Positions 11,659 through 23,383 of a stretch of 64,000 bases of DNA are shown piece after piece. Numbering within the stretch: the first letter of the stretch is position 1; every line of letters begins with the position of its first letter. This stretch comes from Nectonema munidae. Taxonomy: Eukaryota; Nematomorpha; Nectonematoida; Nectonematidae. The notes under the pieces are model-generated. The model did no database searches and was not told where the DNA came from. It was given only the letters and a program-made list of their open reading frames with translations. The translations under genes were made by a program, and so were the position numbers. Location: contig JAUIRK010001039.1 in assembly GCA_030549495.1 (NCBI GenBank), positions 372,001-436,000 of the forward strand, given 5' to 3'.

Positions 11659-12780
11659 CAGTGGTTCTTAACCTGTGGGTCGTGACCCTCTTAGGGGTAA
11701 TTTTAAATTCTTGGAGGGGTAATGAAAACCGGATTAAAAATTGTTTTTATTAGTCGTTTTGTAATAATGATAAAAGGTACATTCAAGCATTTTTTCTCTA
11801 CGCAAAAGCAGGATGTAAATTTCTTATAATAAATGTACTAGAAATTAATCAGTATTTTTCTAATCCTCCATATGTAGTCGTCAAAACACATTTTTGTCAT
11901 CTTAAATTGCTTCTTTTCTTCATGCTTTTGCTATATATAATTTTCCTAACACATATCACATACGGCTGTAATTTCTCTTTCCATTTTGAACATCAATCAT
12001 AAATAATTGTTTTATCATTGTTATTTAATATCAGTTTAAATGAAATCATATTGCACATGCATACAACAATGATAATAATAAAAGAAAGAAGAGTATACTT
12101 TGAAGTTTTTTCATAACTTTGCTACGTAGTATTTTCAAGCGTTTGATTGTTGCAATAATTTCATTTATATTTTTCTCAGTTTTAATGTCTGCTAAAAAAC
12201 GCACATATAATGAAGCTTTTCTCAAATTTGGTTTTACAAGCATTATTCAAAACTCAGTTGTTAAACCCCAATGTGTTATTTGTAGTAAAGTTTTAAGCCA
12301 TGAAAGTATGAAGCCAAGTAAATTGAAGCAACACTTCGAAACTGTTCATACCCAACACGCTGGTAAAAGTTTAAATTATTTTAAACAAAAAGAAACATCT
12401 TTAAAAGCAAGCCGGATAGATTCATCTGGGCACTTGGCTGTGCAAAGTAAAGCCGCTCTAAAAGCATCTTTTAAATTACATTGAACATTGCAAAAGCTAA
12501 GAAACCTCATACTATTGGTGAGGAATTAATAAAACCTTGTATCTTAGAAACAGTTTCATCTGTTCTTGGGCAAAAACAAGCAGAAGAATTAAAATCAATT
12601 TCTCTTTCAAATGACACTATCGGAAAGCGTATTTTTGATATGAGTGAAGATACACTAATACAAACAGTAAATGCAGTGAAGGCTAGTTCTTTTTATTCTT
12701 TGCAACTTGATGAGTTTAATCTATATCTGTATAGTGAGTTGTTTTTGAAAGTTGAAAATTTCTTTCTTTCAATGGAAAAG
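11659..12780 (+). mobile_element. hAT transposon remnant with BED-finger transposase N-terminus
   Basis: The left end at 11,659 reads CAGTGGTTCTTAACCTGTGG, a typical terminal repeat of hAT elements of the Charlie/ZBED5 type. A transposase start (ATG at 12,185) gives MSAKKRTYNEAFLKFGFTSI. A BED zinc finger follows (QCVICSKV..., KLKQHFETVH), then KKPHTIGEELIKPCI and SLSNDTIGKRIFDMSED, which are hAT N-terminal features. Shortly after SFYSLQLDE, where the first catalytic aspartate lies, the similarity fades. The catalytic core and dimerisation region are therefore missing. There is one stop/frameshift near 12,484. No right end is seen, and the next reading frame belongs to a different family. Confidence 0.65.
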
Positions 12781-12794
12781 GGATGTGGTGCAGA

Positions 12795-13680
12795 TTTTTA
12801 AAAAACGAAATTATTTCTATTTTGAAACCAAAAGTTTCAATTTTAGGTTTTAGCCAACCATATCTCTTTGAAGAGGTTTTAGACAAAGGCAAAAACTTTG
12901 AGAATGGTTTTTTTCAAAGATTTTTTGTGGCTTCACCTCAACCATTGAAATTTAAGGATGGAATTTTTTATGAAAATTCTCTAATAAATATGGAAAGTTT
13001 ATTACATGTTGAAGAAGAAATAGTTGAAACTCTGAAATATTTTTTTGAATTTAGTAAAAGTAGTAAAGAACTCCTTTTTTTCTGGATAAAAATCCTGAGA
13101 AATTAAACCAAGAATTTTTATTGAAACTAGGAGATATAATTGATTGTAAAAGAATAAATGAACGGCTTGAAATATTTTATAGAAAATTGCCACAACATAT
13201 TTTAACTCTAGCTGGAATTTTTTCTCTTATTCGCCAATTCGATGAATTGATAGAGACTAAATCTTTTACAGAAATAAGTGATAAATTGGAGAAGAAGGTT
13301 AATAGTGATGATTATAACAACGCTGAAAAGTATATATATTTTATTTTACACTTTTATGAAAATTATTTAAGAATTAATACAAATGAAGTTGTCTCGGAGA
13401 ACTACTATATCACAGAAAAAAGTGTATTAACATATAATGACATCTTATCTTTAATAGGAAAGTCTAAAAGTGCCAAACACTTAATTTGCAATGAAAAAAC
13501 AAAATATTCTTATTATAATAAAAACAGCTTGGTTAAATTAGAATTTGGAAAAGAAGAGATAAGTGAAAATGAAAGAACTTTTATAAGAAAAAAACCTCAA
13601 ACAGATGACAAAGATTATACAAGTAAAGTAAAAATATTTCAAAGAGCTGGTGAATTTGAAGATTTAGTACTAGAAGAGTA
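12795..13680 (+). pseudogene. DUF3987-like (primase-helicase associated) reading frame
   Basis: Two open stretches in different frames. The first (to about 13,106) contains ILGFSQPYLFEEVLDKGKNF followed by GFFQRFFVASPQPL. This resembles the FxQPxxxxxLL...DGFxQRFLxxxPxP core of DUF3987 proteins, a domain kin to helicase/primase modules. The second (13,121-13,680) has KLPQHILTLAGIFSLIRQFD, like the RLAGIxxLI segment that follows in that family, then a Lys/Glu-rich tail ending ...LVLEE. One frameshift separates them. The frame begins almost where the hAT similarity ends. It could be a captured host gene, an unrelated element or an unusual fusion. Family assignment is from motif resemblance only. 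Confidence 0.4.
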
Positions 13681-14059
13681 GAGAAAAAAATTTATCCCAA
13701 GTATTTAACGATTTGTAGCCATATATATAATAGATTGATAAAAATCTAATAATATGCTATTATAAATCAAACTTATGCTTATTGCTGTTATTTGCTTATC
13801 TTTTTTTAATAGTTTGCTTTATATATTTATGTTGGCGGCTCTGTAGGACTAATGGTGACTCTCCCGCCGTAAAAAGAGAGAACGCGCCTATGCTTGAAAC
13901 CTCTTCACAAAAATTATAGTGAAAGGTGGTGAGGAAGAACAAGCAATGATTTTGCACGAATATTATTAGTGTTAGTGCTAGATTGTTTTTGTCATAGAGT
14001 TAATGTTATTATTTAAGTTATAGTTATCGTTTTTGTTTTAAATTTAATTTCTGTTTCTC
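13681..14059. other. Spacer before the satellite
   Basis: AT-rich, no gene seen. A short GC-richer stretch (13,834-13,900) has no recognisable function. Confidence 0.4.
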
Positions 14060-16320
14060 CTATACCATCTATGTTTTATTGGGGATGTGAAGCTATGTGA
14101 CACTGATTTATCCGATAATTCTACTATCTATGTTTTTTACTATCTATGTTTTTTGGATGAGTGACGCTGCGTGACAGTGATTTATCCTATACTTTATTGG
14201 AGGTGTGACGCTGTGACACTATAAATGCTCACAATTATAAAGGCACTGCTATAACACCTAATACTATCTATGTTTTTTGGATGAGTGACGCTGCGTGACA
14301 CTGATTTATCCTATACTTTCTATACTTTATTGGAGGTGTGACGCTGTGACAATACAAATGTTCACAATTATAAAGGCACTGCTATATTACCTATTACTAT
14401 CTATGTTTTTTGGATGAGTGACGCTGCGTGACACTGATTTATCCTATACTTCCTATACTTTATTGAGGTGTGACGCTGTGACACTACAAAAGTTCACAAT
14501 TATAAAGGCACTGCTATAATACCTAATACTATCTATGTTTTTTGGATGAGTGAGGCTCCATGATACTGATTTATCCTATACTTCCTATACTTTATTGAGA
14601 TGTGACGCTGTGACACTACAAATGTTCACAATTATAAAGGCACTGCTATATTACCTATTACTATCTATGTTTTTGGATGAGTGACGCTGCGTGACACTGA
14701 TTTATCCTATACTTCCTATACTTTATTGGAGGTGTGACGCTGTGACACTACAAATGTTCACAATTATAAAGGCACTGCTATATTACGTGACACTGATTTA
14801 TCCTATACTTCCTATACTCTATTGCAGGTGTGACGCTGTGACGCTGTGACACTACAAATGTTCACAATTATAAAGGCACTGCTATATTACCTATTACTAT
14901 CTATGTTTTTTGGATGAGTGACGCTTCGTGACACTGATTTATCCTATACTTCCTATACTTTATTGGAGGTGTGACGCTGTGACACTACAAATGTTCACAA
15001 TTATAAAGGCACTGCTATATTACCTATTACTATCTATGTTTTTTGGATGAGTGACGCTGCGTGACACTGATTTATCCTATTCTTCCTATACTTTATTGGA
15101 GGTGTGACGCTGTGACACTACAAATGTTCACAATTATAAAGGCACTGCTATATTACCTATTACTATCTATGTTTTTTGGATGAGTGACGCTTCGTGACAC
15201 TGATTTATCCTATACTTCCTATACTTTATTGGATATGTGACGCTGTGACACTACAAATGTTCACAATTATAAAGGCACTGCTATATTACCTAATACTATC
15301 TATGTTTTTTGGATGAGTGACGCTGCGTGACACTGATTTATCCTATACTTCCTATACTTTATTGGAGGTGTGACGCTGTGACACTACAAATGTTCACAAT
15401 TATAAAGGCACTGCTATATTACCTAATACTATCTATGTTTTTTGGATGAGTGACGCTGCGTGACACTGATTTATCCTATACTTCCTATACTTTATTGGAG
15501 GTGTGACGCTGTGACACTACAAATGTTCACAATTATAAAGGCATTGCTATATTACCTATTACTATCTATGTTTTTTGGATGAGTGACGCTTCGTGACACT
15601 GATTTATCCTATACTTCCTATACTTTATTGGAGGTGTGACAATGTGACGCTGTGACACTACAAATGTTCACAATTATAAAGGCACTGCTATATTATCTAA
15701 TACTATCTATGTTTTTTGGATGAGTGACGCTGCGTGACACTGATTTATCCTATACTTCCTATACTTTATTGGAGGTGTGACGCTGTGACACTACAAATGT
15801 TCACAATTATAACGGCACTGCTATATTACCTATTAATATCTATGTTTTTTGGATGAGTGACGCTTCGTGACACTGATTTATCCTATACTTCCTATACTTT
15901 ATTGGAGGTGTGACGATGTGACGCTGTGACACTACAAATGTTCACAATTATAAAGGCACTGCTATATTACCTAATACTATCTATGTTTTTTGGATGAGTG
16001 ACGCTGCGTGACACTGATTTATCCTATACTTCCTATACTTTATTGGAGGTGTGACGCTGTGACACTACAAATGTTCACAATTATAAAGGCATTGCTATAT
16101 TACCTATTACTATCTATGTTTTTTGGATGAGTGACGCTTCGTGACACTGATTTATCCTATACTTCCTATACTTTATTGGAGGTGTGACGATGTGACGCTG
16201 TGACACTACAAATGTTCACAATTATAAAGGGACTGCTATATTACCTATTACTATCTATGTTTTTTGGATGAGTGACGCTGCGTAACACTGATTTATCCTA
16301 TATTTCCTATGTTTCTATGT
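14060..16320. repeat. Satellite array, monomer 133 bp (variant 141 bp), about 16-17 units
   Basis: The landmark GGATGAGTGACGCT recurs at 14,155; 14,279; 14,412; 14,544; 14,675; 14,912; 15,045; 15,178; 15,311; 15,444; 15,577; 15,718; 15,851; 15,992; 16,125 and 16,266. Spacing is mostly 133 bp. The 141-bp units carry an extra GTGACGATG-type repeat, and one unit near 14,785 lacks the landmark. Each monomer contains two copies of a TGACGCTG(CG)TGACACT motif. From 15,577 on, units alternate TTCG/TGCG together with 141/133 length, a dimeric higher-order repeat of 274 bp. The left edge is the more diverged. No coding potential. Confidence 0.96.
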
Positions 16321-16348
16321 AGTGACATATGACATATACAATATGTAG

Positions 16349-16939
16349 GACATTGTGACTTATTCACCTGATTCAATCACTAATCAAACAAAATCTACGG
16401 AGTTTACTACAACTTCTATAAAAACCTACACTACATCATCGTCCAAAACCTTCACAACATCGCCCAAAATCTCCACTATATCATCGCCCATGACTTCGAC
16501 TTTACTATATCCTACCATCGCACCTTCTGATATTCCTAACGCTGGTAACTGGAATATAAACAAAGATAGCGGAAATAAAACAACTGTTTGTTGGATGCAA
16601 CACATGGCTTCAACGATTGATATTAAATACGAAGTTAAACAGGGAAAACAGGTACATTTTATTATAAAAAAAATTAACACTTTTTTTAATTAATATAATT
16701 TAGTTTAAAACTGTAATGATTTCCATTCCAACAAATGCTACTTCAAGAGGTGAATGTGTATTCTCGAAAGTTAATCAAAGTATAATCAAAGTCAATCGTT
16801 TAATTTGTATCTTCCAATGAATTCATATGCTCAATCTCATCAATTTCACTTCTTCATTGAATTCATCTAAGGATCTTTCATACTATGATATTGATTCCAT
16901 GAATCTAAAGATAAATATGAAATGTTGCCCTTATTTCTG
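16349..16939 (+). CDS. LAMP-like gene fragment, two putative exons (possibly a pseudogene)
   Basis: Exon A (16,349-16,651; 101 codons) follows an AG acceptor (ATATGTAG). It encodes a Thr/Ser/Pro-rich mucin-like stretch, then GNWNINKDSGNKTTVCWMQH and DIKYEVKQGKQ, ending at CAG|GTACAT. Exon B (16,704-16,939) starts after ATTTAG, reads FKTVMISIPTNATSRGECVF, and ends at CTG|GTATGT. The 52-bp intron is phase 0 on both sides. Gly-x-W/Y...Cys...Tyr...PxNATxxGxC matches the luminal domain of lysosome-associated membrane proteins, heavily glycosylated proteins of the lysosomal membrane; the Ser/Thr tract fits the hinge. An in-frame TGA lies at 16,818-16,820, after which LAMP-like text continues (HMLNLINFTSSLNSSKDL). 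This may be a decaying copy or an error. Signal peptide and membrane exons are not found. The satellite ends about 30 bp upstream. Confidence 0.45.
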
Positions 16940-18056
16940 GTATGTTCTGATTTTCCTCTATCATATATGTAATTAAGAATATATTGGCAATAAAATATAA
17001 AATTGCGGCAAAATGGGTTGATTTAGAGTTTCAATTAACTAGTTAGTTAGATAGCTAGTTTTCTAAGCAGAATAATTGGTTAAGCAATTTCGTTAGTAAG
17101 TAACGTAACGTTAGTAAGTAAGTGTTTAAATGACAAAAAATATAAAATTCAAAAAAATTATTTTACAATAATTTATTAAGAAACTGTTTTAAAGGTGATG
17201 AAGGGAGATAACCAATAAGTACCTACTAGTCTCTATAAAGTATCCAAACTTATTTTTCATTTTTTATAAATTCATCCATGCCTTTCGCTCTTTCAAATCT
17301 TTTTTTTCAAAAAATAGATAATGCCTATTTATATAGTAAAATAGAATCCATGTTGCATGAAGAAAATAACACTAATTCATTTATAATTGCATAATTGTAA
17401 AAATATTTAATCACTATTGTTGTGAAATTACCAAAGATCTTTTCATAAATATATATTATATATCATTTTTTGTTTTTTCTTTGGAGGTTGAAATTCCAGA
17501 GTTTACCTACTTAATTGCTGTATGTAAGACCAAAAGATGCTGCTTCTTGATCCTAGATATCAAATTCTTAAATGATTTCATTTTTTAAGATTAAATAGTG
17601 TGTCGTTTAACATTTTGAAAACCAGTGTAACACCAATGTTCCAAAAATTTAAAGCCACCTGCTTATAGAATTCATTTGAAAAAAAGCAGAGCTCAATTTT
17701 GAAGAACATTCGTCTGCTTTCTTTTTAATGGAGTTTTTTTATATTTAAATCTGACGATTTTTTTCTTGCGACATTGATGCTGGTCCTAAAAAGGTTAATT
17801 GTTTAAAATAATGTTTAACAAATGTTTATTAATAAAAATAAATATAATACAAATTGAAATTTTTAAAGTTTAATTCAAATATATTAAATCTATCAACACT
17901 TTTTTAACTAAACTTAATAAAACCTTTCAAATTTTTTATACCTTACCTTTAAATATCTGTGCAAGACCATTTACATTTGTTCCTATAGTTATTTTAAATT
18001 CTGTTATTGAGTGTGATTTCTGGTGATGCAATCTTTTTAATCAATATCCTCTGTAG
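16940..18056. other. AT-rich DNA, no gene seen
   Basis: Should contain further exons if the LAMP-like gene is whole, but I found no stretch with the expected second Cys pair, membrane segment or GY-type tail. Confidence 0.4.
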
Positions 18057-18341
18057 CAGGAGTCACCAAACTACATCCCACAGGCTGGTAAGTTTATCCT
18101 GCCCACAAGCTAAATTTTGATATTGATAGGTGTTGCAAAATAAGTATATTTCTTTAATCTTCAGTGTATCAACTTTGTCATATCCATAGGGAAAACATCG
18201 AAAAGCTTGCTTTATTTTGTTTTAAACAAGTATTAATAGGAATTTTATAATGCGAGTGTTTTTAACTTTTCAATATTCCAGCCCGCGTTTTTTAAATTTT
18301 TGGTAATTCGTCCCTCTCCAAGAAAAGTTTAGTGACACCTG
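18057..18341. mobile_element. hAT-type MITE (285 bp)
   Basis: The left end CAGGAGTCACCAAACT and the right end AGTTTAGTGACACCTG are inverted copies with two differences. The 8 bp outside each end (CTCTGTAG and TTCTGGAG) match at six of eight, fitting an aged hAT target duplication. No coding sequence inside. Confidence 0.62.
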
Positions 18342-18601
18342 TTCTGGAGCAATGAACGTACCCTATGTGATGATCATAGAAGAACCAATTGTGCTTATTA
18401 ACTTGTCTGACCATTGAGGAGCAACCTTTCAAGCGTTAGCTAAAATTTATTCATTTTGGTCGCACCAAAAGCATAACATCGGTTTTTATAAAAAGTGTTT
18501 TTTAATTAAATCTGGAGTATTATTTTAGTTACTTAAACTGAATATCATAAAATTAATAAATCATTATTCATAAATAATAAATTTGCGAAATTTTGACTGT
18601 T

Positions 18602-18737
18602 TTAATCCATTAAGTACCATAGAAATCAGACGATATCTAAAAATGCAGACGATTTATATTCAAAGTCATTGAAAAAAGCAGACGAAGATGAAATTACTTA
18701 TGTTCCCAAATGGGAGCATTGGGACTTAATGGGTTAT
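18602..18737 (+). mobile_element. piggyBac-type MITE (type 2)
   Basis: 136 bp starting TTAATCCATTAAGTACC and ending near GACTTAATGGGTTAT. It contains GCAGACGA/CAGACGAT three times, as does the copy at 24,165. The internal sequence (GAAGATGAAATTACTTATGTTCC) is nearly identical to that copy. Confidence 0.6.
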
Positions 18738-19383
18738 TGTTACCCTATTTTTCCTACAACTTTGCTGTGTGCAGCAAAACAAGAGGTTGAGGGTAGTGTT
18801 TCTATTTTTTCGTTATTATTTTTGTCCCAGGAATTAACGGAAAAAAAATATTAATAGAGGGTTCCCAGGAATTGTATTTTGTTAAAATTTATTCAACTAG
18901 TCTAATAACTATTACTTTAATTTAATCAAAAAATGAATAACTGAAATAATATAATTAAGAGTTTGTTAATTGCCATGAGTTTATATAAGTTAGAAAATTC
19001 TTAAAGTTTTATTTTTATTCCAAACTTTTTTATAAACTTTTTCCACTCAGCAGGATTCTTATTTTTGTTATGAACAAACTGGCTGCTGAAAAAGCTCGGA
19101 TTCACCCGAAGTGGGAGGGATAGTTTTTAAATCATTTTCTAGCAGAATAATGTTAGAAGATTGACTTTCCATTGCTTCAAACTTATTTATTTCTTCTTTC
19201 AAACTTTTGATTGAAAAAATATTTGAGGACTGGGAAGTGATGCTTTGACATTTTTAAATTTTACTTTGAATTGTCTTTTCTAGCTTTTCTTTCAAAATCA
19301 AAGATTGGCAATCAATAAAGCCATTTTCTTCATCTGATTGTGAAGATTCATCATTTCAATCAATTTCGTTAAAAATTTTTTTT
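18738..19383. other. No gene seen
   Basis: AT-rich. The lower part may hold a decayed LINE 5' region, but I see no defining motif. Confidence 0.35.
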
Positions 19384-20390
19384 ATTCCTATTAGAAGTTT
19401 TGCTTGTAAAAGTTGTCTTGAAAGAAAGAAGGATTCTAAAAATAATAATATTACGAATTCTCAAACTATTACATCCAAATTAGACACTATTTTAGAGAAG
19501 GTTAATACGCTCGACTAATTTAAAGCTATCGATTGTTCTTTGAAATTTGATGAAATTTTACATAAATTTCAGGAAGTAGATAGTAAAATTATTAAGAGTT
19601 TTGCTAGTGAAAATTTAAATAAGAAAACTAATAAGAATGTTTCTTATGCTGAGGTGGTTAAAAATAGTAATAATAAACATGTTTTTTTGTTGCAAAGGAT
19701 GATATAAATGACTCAATTTTAAAAAAATCCTTGGAAATTTTGAAAGACATACCTGTAAATACTATCAAAAATTATAAACATAAGTATTGTTTTAAATTTG
19801 ATAATTCCGAGAATATGAAAAAAGCTTCAGAAAAAATGTGTTCAAGCAATTTCAAAGTTGAGCATGTAAAGAAGTTTTTGCCCAAAATTAGCCTGAATGT
19901 TTCTTGTGACCTTTCTGACGAAGAAATCATGTCGTCAATAATTTCGAAGAATCTAGCTATTAGTGAGCTTCAGAGTCAAGGTAAAGTTTTTGATTTTTTG
20001 TTTTCGAAAAAGATAAAGGACAAAAATCGTAAAATTTTGGTTTTTATTGTTTCTACAAAAATGTACAAGCTATTATTAGATACTAACTTCAACTTATACA
20101 TAGATTTGAGCTGCCATAAGGTTTTCCCATATATCATGTATAAGCGTTCGAACTGTTGCATGATAGGTCACAAAGCTTCACAATGTACCCGCTCCGCAAT
20201 TTGCAGATATTGCTGCGGATCTCACAATGGTAATTTATGTTCCAAGAAGAATTCTACAATGCACAGTTGTATCACTTGTAAGAATAACGGAGCTGAAAGA
20301 TTCAAACATTCTGCTTTGGATTATAACTGCCCCTATGTTAAAAAAGAAATGTCAACGGTTAAACTGAATATCCTCTATAATGACTGTTGA
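19384..20390 (+). pseudogene. LINE ORF1: coiled-coil and CCHC zinc-knuckle protein
   Basis: The N-terminal part (19,384-19,700) is Lys/Asn-rich with a heptad-like DTILEKVNTLD segment and contains a stop near 19,518. The larger open part (19,731-20,390; 219 codons) begins LKDIPVNTIKNYKHKYCFKF, an RNA-binding region. It ends in a Cys/His cluster (CCMIGHKASQCTRSAICRYC, then CITCKNNG...H...YNCP) that fits two to three zinc knuckles. Such proteins coat LINE RNA during reverse transcription. ORF1 ends 166 bp before the first clear ORF2 sequence. Confidence 0.75.
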
Positions 20391-20555
20391 TTCTAATACC
20401 GATTATTCAGATTTCACTTTTTCCAATTTCCAAAGTTTTTCAGATAGGGATATGATGATCTTTGCAAAAGATGTTAGTACATCCATGATTAACCTTGACC
20501 GGCATACAAAATTGTTAGGTGATGATCATACGAATACTGTGCATAGCTTTTTTGA

Positions 20556-21215
20556 GTGATCAGCCTTAATCTTCAATCTCTCGACAATAAGCTTGATTTA
20601 ATAGATTCTTTTTTGAGCCAATTTGAACACCGTTTCAATCACAAAGTTGACATATTATGCCTTCAGGAGTGTTGGTGTCAAGACTTTGATAACTTTTTTA
20701 TTTCTGGTTATGAGTTTATAAGCTATTTTAGTGGTTTATCTAAACATAGTAGTTTAGGATTTTTCATAAAAAAGAATCTTACTTACCGAATTATCAAAAA
20801 ATACTCAATTCTTGATTTTTTTGAAGTTTTTATTATATCTGTCAGCATACCCAATCATAAAGATTTAGTTGTACATAACTTATATCGTACTCCTCATAAT
20901 TCCTCAGACAGCATTGGTAGTTTTCTTGGTTACATTGATGACACATTATCCTCTTGTAGCTCCTCGGTAACCAAGATTTTAGTTGGAGACTTTAATATTG
21001 ACATATCATCTGAGAAGAACACTAGCTATGATTTTATCAACATTATAAATTCGAATGGATACAAATTTTGTATCAATCTTACTACACGGTCCAGCTTTGG
21101 AACCATAATTGATAATTTTATTGTTCCTCAATCAGTTTTGTCTTTTAAATCTGCAGTTTTTGAAACCTTTATTTCGGATCATTTTCCTATTTTGTTTCTC
21201 TCAGTAAAAATATAG
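20556..21215 (+). pseudogene. LINE ORF2 APE endonuclease domain
   Basis: 219 codons cover nearly the whole AP-endonuclease fold: ISLNLQSLDNKLDLIDSFLS (Asn motif), ILCLQECWC (QE), NLYRTPH, KILVGDFNIDISS (GDFN), IDNFIVPQSV and the final FISDHFPILF (SDH catalytic His). All active-site residues I can check are present. The frame closes at 21,215 and ORF2 resumes in another frame, so the single polypeptide is broken here. Confidence 0.85.
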
Positions 21216-21259
21216 AGAGTAAAGCAGATACTTCTACACGATATGTTTTTGATGAAAAA

Positions 21260-23383
21260 GTGTTTCAAGATGCTTTCAATAGTTTTGATTTGAACTGTTT
21301 TTCCAACAACTTTGTTACTCCAGAAGATACTCTGCAAAGCCTTGTTGATTTACTCTCAACTTTTGTTTTGAGCTCAACTAAGAGCGTGTGTTGCAGCAAA
21401 AAGAAGAAGAAGTGCTATAGCAAATTAAAGCCATGGATGTCAATGCAAGTTCTTCATTTGATAAAAAAGCGTGATCAACTTTTTCGAAATTTCAGAAAAC
21501 ATCTTTAAAATGTCTCTCCTGAATTCTTTTAAAAGTTTGCGCAATCATATTAAAAATAAGATCATATTTTTGAAAAAAGATTACTATGAAAGAATGTTCC
21601 CTGCTAATTCCAACTCCAGTGAAATTTGGTCTAAGTTAAAAAGCATAATCAAACCTGGAAAGAATAAATTATCATCTGTCCTGATAAACGAGAGTCCTGT
21701 GTTTGACGAAAATGTTATATCTAATAAAATGAATGAAGCCTTCACTTTACCTCAAGAAGATGTAACATCATTTAAAGGGGACAAGAAACTCCATGATAAA
21801 GGGAAAAGTTCTTTTAAGCTGGAAGAAATCAATAAAGAAGATGTTGAAAATGCCATTCAAGCTCTATCCAACTCCAAATCCAAAGATGCTTACGGTTTAA
21901 GTATTTATCATGTGAAACTCCTTAAATCCAACATATCAGCAACACTAGCATATTGCTTTAACATTTGTATCAACGCTTCAGTCTTCCCTACTGTTCTAAA
22001 ACTAAACCGAATAGTGCCTGTTTTAAAAAAATGAAATGATTGCAATATTTCTAATTTCAGACCGATTTCAATTGTTCCTACTATAGCAAAAATTTTTGAG
22101 AAAATAGTTTATTTTCAAGTCTCTGCATACTTGGAAAATTTTAAGCTGCTTTGTAATCGTCAGTTTGTGTTCCGTAAAGGATTTTCAACTGAACTACTTC
22201 ATAGTTTTTTTTGGATAAAGTTGTGTCACTGCTTGAAGAAAAGAATGACGTTGGCATCATATGCCTAGACTTATCTAAGGCTTTCGATAGTGTCTCACAT
22301 AAAGTTTTGTTGAAAAAACTCTCTTGGTATGGTTTTTATGATACATCTTTAAAGTTTTTTGAATCCTATTTAAGTGGGAGAAGACAATACGTTAATTTTG
22401 GTAAATCGAATTCTTCATCGATGCTCATCAGTAGAGGAGTTCCGCAAGGCTCGATTTTTGGTCCTTTACTTTTTGGTATATATATGAATGACATCTTTGA
22501 TTGTACTTTCTTCTTTGAAATTATAATGTATGCAGATGATGCAACTTTGATTTTTCCTTACGTTTCATCCCTCAAGGTTTCTTTCGACATGAACTTTTCA
22601 AATGTAAAAGATTGGTGCTTGGAAAATAATCTCTCTCTTAACGAGAAAAAAACAAAGGCAATGGTCATTTCCAAAAGGTCTAATATTGACTATCAACTAT
22701 TTTGTGATAGTGGCTTCAAGGTGTGTCATGAAATTGATCTTCTTGGTTTAATTATTGATAATAAATTGTCCTTTAAACCTCACATTAGGCAAATATCATT
22801 AAAACGTTCTAAAATTGTTGGAATTTTAAAGCACACTCAAAAGTTTCTACCAGAGCACATACTTTTGATCCTTCTTAAGACCCTTTTTCTTCCTTATCTT
22901 CCTTATAGCTTGGTAAACTACGGCCACTGCAATTTGACGACACTTGAAACTCTTTACAAGAAAGCTCTAAGAACTGTAGCTAAAGTAAGTAAGTTTTCTC
23001 ACACAAATGAGTTGTTTCTCAGTTTCAACTTGATCAGACTCAAAGACTTGTATCTGCAAAGAGTTGGCACTTTTCTCCTCTCATGTCTTGACTCTCCTCA
23101 TCAACATTTTCAAAATTTAATCACTTACACTACCAACGATAAATATTCCTTTAGAACTGTGTTAACTTTGGTGAAACCATCCTATCGACTTGCTTTATCT
23201 GTTTTGTGTATGAAACATAAAGTTGTATTCTTTTATGAAGAAAACAGAATGCTTCTAGCTGAATCTGGCTCGTCAATCAAAAAGTTCAAAAAATTATTTA
23301 AAAACTACGTTATTTCCCAATATGCACAGCAAGGTCTCTGCAACGAAAAAAACTGTTACATATGCTTGAGTTCTTTCAACTAG
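21260..23383 (+). pseudogene. LINE ORF2 linker, reverse transcriptase and C-terminus
   Basis: The linker lies in 21,260-21,508 and 21,471-22,034. The RT opening FRPISIVPTIAKIFEKIV follows a stop near 22,032. The main open frame (22,211-23,383; 390 codons) contains ICLDLSKAFDSVSHKVLLKK, SRGVPQGSIFGPLLFGIYMN and IIMYADDATLIFPY with intact catalytic aspartates, then LGLIIDNKLSFKPHIRQIS and the usual C-terminal domain. Three to four frame changes or stops lie between endonuclease and tail. Confidence 0.9.

Noticed and set aside
14060-16320. Regular repeat that could suggest a CRISPR array
   Set aside because: The repeat is 133-141 bp with no unique spacers, in a eukaryotic context; it is a satellite.
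16426-16680. 84-codon minus-strand frame rich in Val/Asp
   Set aside because: It is the shadow of the Thr/Ser-rich LAMP-like exon, which has splice sites and domain resemblance.
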